From JABCZZ01 sp964454545 (GTDB lineage: Bacteria; Pseudomonadota; Alphaproteobacteria; Rickettsiales; JABCZZ01), in assembly GCA_964454545.1 (NCBI GenBank), contig CAYVTI010000005.1, forward strand, positions 11,198 to 75,197: 64,000 nucleotides of DNA, read 5' to 3'. Position numbers and translations under genes: made by a program. Below the pieces are notes generated by a model, which was given only the letters and a program-made list of their open reading frames with translations, had not been told where the DNA came from and searched no databases. Every line of letters starts with the position of its first letter. The stretch's first letter is position 1. Below are positions 1 to 8,173 of the stretch, in pieces.

Positions 1-164
1 GGCAAATTAAGATTTTGTTCAATGATTAAATATGTTAATATCATATTAGCGCCTTACTATACTAAGGTAATGCGTGGTTTGGCAAATCATGATTTGATCT
101 GCCAGTATAAATCTTATGCGTGCGATGTTGGCAAGACACATGGAATAGGCCGGAAGAGGCATAT

Positions 165-440
165 TTGAAGAAGAAGCTGCTGATACTCGTTTTTCTTTGC
201 ATCTGCGGATGCAGGCCGGTGGAATTGTGGTTTTCCGAACCGGAAGGACCGCCGGAATTCAGGCTGGGATGGGAAGACGGATGCGACACCGGCCTTTCGG
301 CGCAGGACAGCGGTTATATGTACCGCGCGGTTTATGGCTACAAGCGGCGTCCCGAAATGGTGGACAACGAGCAGTATAAGAACGGGTGGAATGAAGGATT
401 CAGCTACTGTCGTTTCAGCGCCGCATCTTTGCTGGACTAG
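165..440 (+). CDS. small predicted lipoprotein, tandem copy 1
   Basis: About 91 residues, function unknown. I place the start at the TTG at 165, preceded by a purine-rich GGAAGAGG. This begins the protein KKK-hydrophobic-CICGC, a clean lipoprotein signal with lipobox C-I-C-G-C, so the mature protein would be lipid-anchored. An ATG further upstream at 120 would put 15 polar residues before the signal and is less likely. The mature part has conserved-looking patches PVELW, GPPE, GWEDGCDTGLSAQDSGYMYRA and YKNGW.EGFSYCRF, with two further cysteines. A near-identical copy follows immediately. I do not recognise the family. Confidence 0.6.
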   Translation: MKKKLLILVFLCICGCRPVELWFSEPEGPPEFRLGWEDGCDTGLSAQDSGYMYRAVYGYKRRPEMVDNEQYKNGWNEGFSYCRFSAASLLD

Positions 441-464
441 GGTGTATCTTAAGGAGGACGTGTT

Positions 465-734
465 CTGAACCGAAAATTGCTGTTGATAGTGTTGTTGTGT
501 CTCTCCGGATGCAGGCCGGTGGAATTGTGGTGGTCACGGCCGGAAGGGCCGCCTGAATACACGGCCGGATGGGAAGACGGATGCGACACCGGCCTTTCGG
601 CGCAGGACAGCGGTTATATGTACCGTGCGGTTTATGGCTACAAGCGGCGTCCTGAAATGATGGACAACGAGCAATATAAGAACGGGTGGACTGAAGGCTT
701 CAGTTATTGCCGTTTCACTGCCGCCAGCAGATAA
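465..734 (+). CDS. small predicted lipoprotein, tandem copy 2
   Basis: About 89 residues, a duplicate of the preceding gene. The only good Shine-Dalgarno, AAGGAGG at 451-457, sits 7 bases before a CTG at 465. Starting there gives LNRK followed by a hydrophobic stretch and lipobox LSGC, so a rare CTG start is the best reading. The alternative, TTG at 477, loses the basic n-region and has a 19-base spacer. The mature domain is almost residue-for-residue that of copy 1, with long stretches of identical DNA, so the duplication is recent. It is probably co-transcribed with copy 1 (24-bp gap). Function unknown. Confidence 0.6.
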   Translation: MNRKLLLIVLLCLSGCRPVELWWSRPEGPPEYTAGWEDGCDTGLSAQDSGYMYRAVYGYKRRPEMMDNEQYKNGWTEGFSYCRFTAASR

Positions 735-780
735 TGCATGATTTATAAGAATTATGTGGTAGGTTGTCTGTAAATACCCA

Positions 781-1590
781 ATGCATAGACGACATATGAA
801 TGAACCGTTGCAGATAGCCTGTGTGGCTGATACCACCAAGGTAGCTCAGGAAGCGTATCTTGAAATCGCCAGCCAGTATAAGCTCGTCGATGTGACGCAG
901 AAACGGCGCGGAGCTTCCGGCAGTACCGCGGATGTCATAGTAGTGCTGGGCGGGGATGGCTTCATGCTCCAGACCATGCACCAGTATATGGCGCGCAACA
1001 TACCTTTTTACGGGATGAATTGCGGCACGGTCGGCTTTCTGATGAATACCTATTCTTCCAGCAATCTTATTCAGAGGATTCAGGAAGCGCGCAGCCACAT
1101 ACTGCACCCGCTCAGCATGTATGCCCGCAATGTCCAGGGCAAGACCTATGAAATGCTGGCTATCAACGAAGTATCCATTTTCCGCCAGAGCAGGCAAGCC
1201 GCGAAGCTTCGGATAACGGTGGATCACGTAGTGCGGATCGCCGAAATGATCGCGGACGGTATACTGGTTTCCACTCCGGCAGGCAGCACGGCCTATAACA
1301 GTTCAGCGGGCGGGCAGATCATACCGCTGGGGGCCAACATACTGGCGCTTACTCCGTTGTCGCCGTTGCGTCCGCGCCGCTGGCGGGGCGCGCTGCTGCA
1401 TCATAACTCCTCGGTCATGTTTGAAAATCTTGATCCCGCAAAGCGTCCGGTCAACGCGGTTGCCGACTTTACCGAAGTGCGCGACGTGGTTTCAGTTGCC
1501 GTGCATGAGGATCAGAAAACCAGGATCAATTTATTGTTCGACGCGGAACATAATCTCGAAGAGCGGATTATAAAAGAGCAGTTTATGTAG
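781..1590 (+). CDS. nadK: NAD kinase
   Basis: ATP-dependent NAD kinase, making NADP+ in the cytoplasm. The protein shows the family signatures in order: the GGDG loop in VVLGGDGFML near residue 60, NCGTVGFLMN, the INE motif, and DGILVSTPAGSTAYNSSAGG, which forms the substrate site. Length (about 265-269) is normal. The start is uncertain between ATG 781 and ATG 796: neither has a Shine-Dalgarno, and 796 would begin directly with MNEPLQIACVAD. I keep the longer form. It stands alone between the small lipoproteins and the convergent hemB. Confidence 0.93.
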   Translation: MHRRHMNEPLQIACVADTTKVAQEAYLEIASQYKLVDVTQKRRGASGSTADVIVVLGGDGFMLQTMHQYMARNIPFYGMNCGTVGFLMNTYSSSNLIQRIQEARSHILHPLSMYARNVQGKTYEMLAINEVSIFRQSRQAAKLRITVDHVVRIAEMIADGILVSTPAGSTAYNSSAGGQIIPLGANILALTPLSPLRPRRWRGALLHHNSSVMFENLDPAKRPVNAVADFTEVRDVVSVAVHEDQKTRINLLFDAEHNLEERIIKEQFM

Positions 1591-1623
1591 GGAGTGGGGA
1601 AAAGGGTTTTATATTCCTTGTCC

Positions 1624-2624
<1,001 letters not shown>

Positions 2625-2628
<4 letters not shown>

Positions 2629-3266
2629 GCAAGTTTTGCCTTCAGGAATGCGCTTACGATATCCATGCCTTCGGGATCGATTCCGTGTCCCAGACCAGGC
2701 CGCCTGTGGGCTTCTACTTCAATGCCCTCATGCTTCAGCGCCGCTTCCGCGAGCGCCATTGCGCCGAAGGGCACGATATTATCCTGATCGCCGTGCACGA
2801 GGCAGACCGGAGGTTTGCTGATGATGCCTTCCTCGCCGATAAGCGATCCGGAAAAGCCGGCGACAGCCGCGCATGCCTCCGGGCGGCGCAGCGCTGTGTA
2901 AAGCGCCATCATCGTGCCTTGCGAAAAACCGATGAAAGCCAGCTTGCTGTCATCCAGATCAAAGCGCTTCAATTGCGAATTAAGGAAGAGATTTAAGAAC
3001 GGCATGACTTCCTGCGCGCCCTTGAGCATGGTTTTAGGCGACCAGTCGCGCAGGGAGAACCATTGGCGGCCGAAGGGGGAGATTTCGCAAGGGTAGGGAG
3101 CGTAGGGCGCGATAAAATGGGCATGCGGCAATGTCTTCGCGAGCATGGGGGCAAGGCTTATGAGATCGTTTCCGTCGGCGCCGTATCCATGCAGCATGAT
3201 AATAAGATGTTTGGGCTTACCCGAAGAAGGCGCAAATTCCGGGCCGGATAAAGTGATATGTTCCAT
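2625..3266 (-). CDS. carboxylesterase/phospholipase family alpha/beta hydrolase
   Basis: A 213-residue serine hydrolase of the acyl-protein-thioesterase/YpfH-like carboxylesterase group. Visible motifs are the oxyanion-hole HGYGADGNDL near residue 26, the nucleophile elbow GFSQG near residue 115, the acid in HGDQDNIVPF, and the catalytic His in GLGHGID near the end. There is no signal peptide, so it is cytoplasmic. It is the first gene of a two-gene unit with hemB (ATGA overlap). The natural substrate cannot be told from sequence. Confidence 0.85.
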
Positions 3267-3503
3267 AGTTTTTCAGAGCATGTCCTGATGGTGTTATGCA
3301 TTCTGGTCTACTGATTACCGGATATCATGAAAATACACAATGAATACCTTGGCCAGCCTGGCGATAGAGAATAAAAGGATTCTATTAAGGGGAAATATTT
3401 ATTATATGCAATGCATTAATGAAATATTAACCTGTGATTTAATTCAAGTATTTTCCGGAAATCGTGTTATAATAAAAAGTTGGATATTTTTACCCATGAT
3501 CCT

Positions 3504-4373
3504 ATGGCCTCAGAGGTTGCAGTTCAAAAAACTAAAAAAGTCGGATTCCTGCTTACTTTTGCGGAAGTGGCGCTGGGGTTTATCATCGTTGGCCTTTGCA
3601 TAGGACTGGTGTTCTGCGGCGCGGAAGTTATAAAAATATCGAAACTCAGGGCGCAGATGAGCCAGATAGCGCATTTTGATGAAGCCATTGCCCAATTTTA
3701 TGAGAAGTATGAAGGCTTGCCGGGAGATCTTCTGGCCGCCAAGGCGGAGCGCGAAGGACTGGTGACGGGGGATGGCACGCCGAGCCATAGCGACGGCGAT
3801 GGGAAGATATCTCCGTGCAATCCGGGCTGGCAGTATCACATAGGGTGTGAAACCGCGTTGTTCTGGGCGCAGCTTGCAAGCGCCGGGTTCATCTCCGGGA
3901 ATTACACCGCCGACAGCAGGCTCGCGGATGAACGCCTTGATAAGGTCAGCGTGACGATGGCTCCTTATCTGCCGGTGTCTCCTATTGATGACGGCGTCTA
4001 TATCACGGTATGGAATTCCGACGAGATGCAGCCTTCGCCTGAGCCGAGGCTACCTTATGGCAATTATTTTGAAGTCACGCGGATTGCCGGCGTGCACAAG
4101 GAAAGGATCAAGGAAAATACGGGCGCCCTGTCTCCGCTTGAGGCGCGCGCGATCGACAACAAGATGGATGACGGATCGCCCTGGAGCGGGCGCATAAAGG
4201 TAAACGGCAACACCTCCTGGCCGGACGATACCTGGGGAATGCTGTCAAGGGCGGGGGCGACCAACTGCGTCTATCTGGATCACACCTATAACAACCGTAA
4301 TTATTTCCTCGCGCACCGTCCTTTGTGCCATCTGGCAATCGCGTTTACCTGCTGTGAGAACAAGGATAGGTAG
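3504..4373 (+). CDS. pilin/pseudopilin-like protein with degenerate prepilin signal
   Basis: A 289-residue protein with a short basic leader (KTKKVG), one hydrophobic helix, then SKLRAQMSQIAHFDEAIAQF and KYEGLPGDL. The second half resembles the alpha-helix and LPGD segment of a class of alphaproteobacterial prepilins (ISQIEKYNTAV..KY.GLPGD). The processing site is atypical: after the Gly the sequence is FLLTFAEVAL, putting Glu at +7 instead of +5. The C-terminal part is rich in cysteine (CNPGW..GCE, NCVYLD, CHLA..TCC), suggesting disulfides. ATG 3504 is preferred over TTG 3480, because a TATAAT at 3468-3473 would place transcription start close to 3480. No pilus assembly genes are nearby. Confidence 0.6.
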   Translation: MASEVAVQKTKKVGFLLTFAEVALGFIIVGLCIGLVFCGAEVIKISKLRAQMSQIAHFDEAIAQFYEKYEGLPGDLLAAKAEREGLVTGDGTPSHSDGDGKISPCNPGWQYHIGCETALFWAQLASAGFISGNYTADSRLADERLDKVSVTMAPYLPVSPIDDGVYITVWNSDEMQPSPEPRLPYGNYFEVTRIAGVHKERIKENTGALSPLEARAIDNKMDDGSPWSGRIKVNGNTSWPDDTWGMLSRAGATNCVYLDHTYNNRNYFLAHRPLCHLAIAFTCCENKDR

Positions 4374-4499
4374 AAGATAGTGGAAGTCAGGAATACGAGA
4401 ACTTAATTTCCCGGCTTCCTGATTTCTTACCCCTCCGCTTGCATCACTGTTGTTTTGCCACTATAACGCAGGGATAGTTGACTGAAGTGTATATTCGCC

Positions 4500-5606
4500 A
4501 TGATGCGCCTTACCTTTACCCTGTCCATGTACATAGGCAGAAAATTTCTGAACAGCATTGCGCTGGCTTTCGCAGGCATGCTGGTGATCGTGGCGCTTGG
4601 CGATCTGGTCGAGCTGATACGGCGCACTGCCGATGTGAAAGCGAGCGCAGCGGTCATCATGGAAATGCTTTTTCTCAAATTGCCGGAGACCGGGATACAG
4701 ATCCTGCCTTTCGCGATCCTGATTGGGGGGATGGTGGCGCTCACCGGCCTCACAAGAACCAATGAGCTTGTGGTGACAAGGGCGGCGGGCGTCTCCGTCT
4801 GGCAGTTCCTCATGCCCGCGCTCATTCTTGTGCTCTTCATAGGCATAGTCTTCGTGACCGTTTTCAATCCGATATCCGCAGCCATGCTTTCGCGCTTTGA
4901 GCAGCTCGAGGCAGAGTATATCACCGGTAAAACCAGCATGCTTTCCGTGTCTTCCACGGGACTCTGGATCCGGCAGGTGGAGCATGACGGTGGAAAGGTG
5001 AAAGAGCATATATTCCATGCCACCAAGGTGGAACAGGACGGCATGAAGCTGTCGGAAGTGATTGTGTTCAGCCTGGGGGATAACAGTAAATTCATAGGCC
5101 GCCTGGATGCCGCCTATGCCACTCTGGAGAAGAAACAGTGGCATCTGCACGATGTCATCATCAATGAACCGGGGCATGTGCCTACCCATGCGGACGATGT
5201 GCTGCTTAAGACCGATCTTACCATGGGCCAGATACAAAACAGCTTCGCTTCGCCAGTGACGCTTTCCTTCTGGCGGCTTCCGGCGTTCATCCGGACGCTT
5301 GAGAAAGCGGGTTTTTCGGCGATACACCACCGCATGTACTGGCATGCCCTGCTTTCCAGCCCCATATTGCTCTGCGCGATGATTCTGGTGGCGGCGGTGT
5401 TTTCGTTGCGTCTGCCGCGGCGCGGCGGAGTAACGCTGCTCATCGTTGCCGGGGTGGTGATGGGGTTCCTCGTGCATTTCCTCACCAACCTGGTGTATGC
5501 GTTCGGGCAGTCCGGCGAGATACCGGTGATACTTGCCGCATGGGCGCCCGCGACGATTGCCCTTATGGTGGGGGGTGGGCTGCTACTGCATTTTGAAGAT
5601 GGGTAG
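4500..5606 (+). CDS. lptG: LPS export ABC transporter permease LptG
   Basis: Inner-membrane half of the LptB2FG complex that extracts lipopolysaccharide and passes it to LptC/LptA. At 368 residues it has the YjgP/YjgQ layout: hydrophobic segments near residues 17-35, 66-90 and 100-125, a periplasmic beta-jellyroll of about 150 residues (from LEAEYITGKTSM), then three helices from about residue 285. The segment TNELVVTRAAGVS is the cytoplasmic coupling region typical of LptF/G. No lptF is adjacent; lptC and lptA are at 56-57 kb. I assign LptG rather than LptF from overall resemblance, so the F/G choice is less certain than the family. Confidence 0.85.
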   Translation: MMRLTFTLSMYIGRKFLNSIALAFAGMLVIVALGDLVELIRRTADVKASAAVIMEMLFLKLPETGIQILPFAILIGGMVALTGLTRTNELVVTRAAGVSVWQFLMPALILVLFIGIVFVTVFNPISAAMLSRFEQLEAEYITGKTSMLSVSSTGLWIRQVEHDGGKVKEHIFHATKVEQDGMKLSEVIVFSLGDNSKFIGRLDAAYATLEKKQWHLHDVIINEPGHVPTHADDVLLKTDLTMGQIQNSFASPVTLSFWRLPAFIRTLEKAGFSAIHHRMYWHALLSSPILLCAMILVAAVFSLRLPRRGGVTLLIVAGVVMGFLVHFLTNLVYAFGQSGEIPVILAAWAPATIALMVGGGLLLHFEDG

Positions 5607-5679
5607 AGTTAATTATGGGGCGCGCTGCCCCCGATTTCATTACGTGAAATCTTCCCCACGATAAATAACCATACGTTTT

Positions 5680-5781
5680 CCGTCATTGCGAGGACGGCCG
5701 CAGGCCGAAGAAGCAATCCGGTTCTTTCAATAAGATAGGGTTCTGGATTGCTTCGCTCCCGATAGTTGCTCGCAATGACGG
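5680..5781. repeat. dispersed palindromic repeat (GTCATTGCGAG type), copy 1
   Basis: A 102-bp imperfect palindrome in the 200-bp intergenic stretch between lptG and the convergent moeB-like gene. Outer arms CCGTCATTGCGAG (5680-5692) and CTCGCAATGACGG (5769-5781) are perfect complements. Inner arms GAAGCAATCC (5710-5719) and GGATTGCTTC (5745-5754) also pair. The same arms occur at 15621-15707. Such elements are widespread in alphaproteobacterial and rickettsial genomes. Confidence 0.9.
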
Positions 5782-5808
5782 AATGTATTTTTATCTGCTG
5801 AGATGATT

Positions 5809-6558
5809 CTAGCCGCTGCAGCATTCGCATTCCGAATCGCGTATGATGCGTGTTTTCCGTACGGTGAAGGTAAGGGCATCGAGCAGCAATACGTTGCCTG
5901 CAAGCGATTCGCCGATACCGAGCAGCTCCTTTATTACTTCCATCGCCTGCATGCTGCCGATCGTCCCGGTGAGAGCGCCCAGCACGCCGACATCGCGGCA
6001 ACCGCGCTCATCGCCGGGATTGCTGCCCACAAAACAGCGGTAACAGGGATATGCGCCGCCGAGATAGGATTTGAACGCCATAACCTGCCCTTCATACCCC
6101 CTTACCGCGCCTGATACGAGGGGTTTGCGCCCGTGGCGGCAGGCGGCGTTTACCGCGAAGCGCGTGGCGAAGTTGTCGCTGCCGTCGGCCACGATATCGT
6201 AATTCCGTATGATAGCTGTAGCATTCGAGGTATCTATTTTCTGCGGATATAGGGTTACATTCACTTCCGGGTTCATCTCATATACACGGTCCCTGGCTGC
6301 CTCCACCTTCAGGCGGTTGATGTCCCCGGTTTCAAAGAGCGTCTGACGCTGCAGGTTGGAGAGTTCGACGCGATCATAATCCACGATACCTATGTGACCG
6401 ATGCCAGCTGCCGCCAGACAGGAAATCACCGGCGAGCCCAGCCCGCCCGCGCCGATAACCAGCACGTGCGCGTGCTGTAGTTTTTCCTGCCCCTCCCTGC
6501 CGATTCCTGCAAGGGAGATGTTTCTGGCGTAGCGGCGTAATTGTTCTTCTGTAAGCAT
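5809..6558 (-). CDS. HesA/MoeB/ThiF family adenylyltransferase
   Basis: E1-like enzyme that adenylates the C-terminal Gly-Gly of a sulfur-carrier protein (MoaD or ThiS type) for molybdopterin or thiamine synthesis. Starting at ATG 6558 gives MLTEEQLRRYARNISL, the standard opening of this family. There follow the nucleotide-binding VIGAGGLGSP, the catalytic Asp region ADGSDNFATR, and paired cysteines in YPCYRCF and near the end CECC, which should bind zinc. Length is 249. MoeB and ThiF cannot be separated by sequence alone, and neither mo nor thi genes are nearby. It lies downstream of ftsA on the same strand. Confidence 0.88.
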   Translation of the reverse strand: MLTEEQLRRYARNISLAGIGREGQEKLQHAHVLVIGAGGLGSPVISCLAAAGIGHIGIVDYDRVELSNLQRQTLFETGDINRLKVEAARDRVYEMNPEVNVTLYPQKIDTSNATAIIRNYDIVADGSDNFATRFAVNAACRHGRKPLVSGAVRGYEGQVMAFKSYLGGAYPCYRCFVGSNPGDERGCRDVGVLGALTGTIGSMQAMEVIKELLGIGESLAGNVLLLDALTFTVRKTRIIRDSECECCSG

Positions 6559-6635
6559 AACGATCAGAGTTGAGAGCTGGGTGACGAGAGTTGAGCGAAG
6601 ATATATTCGACTTTCAACTCTGCCCACTCAACTCT

Positions 6636-7889
6636 TTAAAAATTATCCTTAAACCACTGGATGATATTCTTCAAATCAAAAGGCAGGGGCTTACGCCGCG
6701 CGCTGTCGGAATGGATTTTCTCCAGCGTGTTGCGTCGCGCGAATTCCATCATGCCGATGGAAGTGGAAAACGCCGCCCCGCTCACCGCTTCGGCGAGGCC
6801 GTTTATCGCGCGCGGCTTGACCTGTCTTACCTGCTTGCCGAGCACGCGGGTAGCGATTTCGCGCATGCCGAGCAACTGGCTTGCCCCGCCGGTCAGCACC
6901 ACGCGCCTTCCTGCTATCTCATCAAGTCCCGCCATCTCCAGCTTGTTGCGTATCATCTCGAATATTTCCTCCAGGCGTGGCCGGATGATGCCTACCATGA
7001 TCGAGCGCGGTATCATATTGCCGCCGTCTTCGTATTCTTCGCCGAGCGGCGGAACGTCGATCATCGTCTGGTCATCGGAAGATGTCGGGATGGCGCTGCC
7101 GTGCAGGGTCTTGAGGCGCTCCGCATGGGCGATGGAAGTGGAGAGACCCTTCGCCAGATCGCTCGTCACATGCGTGCCGCCAATGGGCGCGACGTCGGTA
7201 TAGATATTCCTGCCGCCCGCGAACACCGCCATGCTGGTGATGCCCCCTCCCATGTCGATAAGGGTGACGCCGAGCTGCGTTTCATCCGGCTCAAGGCAGG
7301 CAAGGCCGGAGGCATAGGGCGAAACCACAAAATCGGCGACATTCAGGTGGCAGTTGGCCAGGCAGTTGGAAATATTGCGTATCATGGTGGCGGGCGCGGT
7401 GATGATGTGCAGATCCGCGCTCAGTTTCTCGCCGATCATGCCGCGCGGGTCGTTGATACTCCTGACGTCGTCCAGCGCGTAACTCACGGGAAAGCAATGG
7501 ATGATTTCGTGTTCGTCATTCTCGACGTTTGCGCGTCCTTCCTGCAGGATATCCTCCATGTCGCGTTCGGACACCGTATCGCCGGAGACGGTCATCTCCA
7601 CTTTCAGGTTATGCGAGGCAATCCCTGCGCCGCCCAGGCTCACCACGACGTTCTCTATGGTTTCCTCCGCCATCTGCTCGGCGGCGTGCACGGCTGCCAG
7701 TATCGAGGTTTCCGCCTCCACGATGTCGATGATATGGCCGCTGCGGATGCCCTTGGACAGCTGGTGGCCGATGCCGCTTACTTCCACGGTGCCGTCGGTG
7801 CCAAGCTTTGCGATGAAGCAGACAACCTTGGTGCTGCCCACGTCGAGCACGGCGAGGTTTCCGCTAAGTCTTTTCAATTTACTGGTCAT
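6636..7889 (-). CDS. ftsA: cell division protein FtsA
   Basis: Actin-like ATPase that tethers FtsZ to the membrane and recruits the divisome. At 417 residues it has the phosphate-1 motif LDVGSTKVVCFIA near residue 15, the inserted 1C domain, LIDMGGGITSM (phosphate-2), and VVLTGGASQLLG (adenosine site). The C-terminus ends in FDLKNIIQWFKDNF, an amphipathic membrane-targeting helix as expected. Unusually it is not next to ftsZ, which lies at 57-59 kb, and no ftsQ, ddl or mur genes flank it. The upstream gene is a divergent ankyrin-like gene. Confidence 0.95.
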   Translation of the reverse strand: MTSKLKRLSGNLAVLDVGSTKVVCFIAKLGTDGTVEVSGIGHQLSKGIRSGHIIDIVEAETSILAAVHAAEQMAEETIENVVVSLGGAGIASHNLKVEMTVSGDTVSERDMEDILQEGRANVENDEHEIIHCFPVSYALDDVRSINDPRGMIGEKLSADLHIITAPATMIRNISNCLANCHLNVADFVVSPYASGLACLEPDETQLGVTLIDMGGGITSMAVFAGGRNIYTDVAPIGGTHVTSDLAKGLSTSIAHAERLKTLHGSAIPTSSDDQTMIDVPPLGEEYEDGGNMIPRSIMVGIIRPRLEEIFEMIRNKLEMAGLDEIAGRRVVLTGGASQLLGMREIATRVLGKQVRQVKPRAINGLAEAVSGAAFSTSIGMMEFARRNTLEKIHSDSARRKPLPFDLKNIIQWFKDNF

Positions 7890-8173
7890 TGTCTGCTAAG
7901 GATGAATGTTAGAAAGAGGATTAACAAGATTCCGGCGATTAATCCAGAGAGATTTCCAAAGAACTTGTCTTAAGGAGATTTGAGTAAGAGTTTTGATTGT
8001 TTACAATGCTTAGATGCTGGGGGCTCTCACATATTAAGTATATCCTGCTGAATAATAATATTATTATATTTTAGTCCGCGATTATGCCCAGTAATTTTGG
8101 TGGTGACTGTAATAATAATTTAACGTTCGTTTGTTATAGTAGTTAGGCTACCTTTAATATATAAAGTTTTTTC

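Noticed and set aside
4461..5477. 338-codon open frame on the minus strand
   Set aside because: Antisense to lptG; His-rich, no motif, ends inside the lptG gene.
6591..7973. 460-codon open frame on the plus strand
   Set aside because: It lies antisense to ftsA, which has clear family motifs. The translation is His/Arg/Asp-rich without any recognisable domain, as expected for a shadow frame.
8041..8173. Regulatory RNA or small gene upstream of the ankyrin-like gene
   Set aside because: The AATAATATTATT palindrome is simple AT-rich sequence. No ORF with a ribosome site or stable GC-containing stem is visible.
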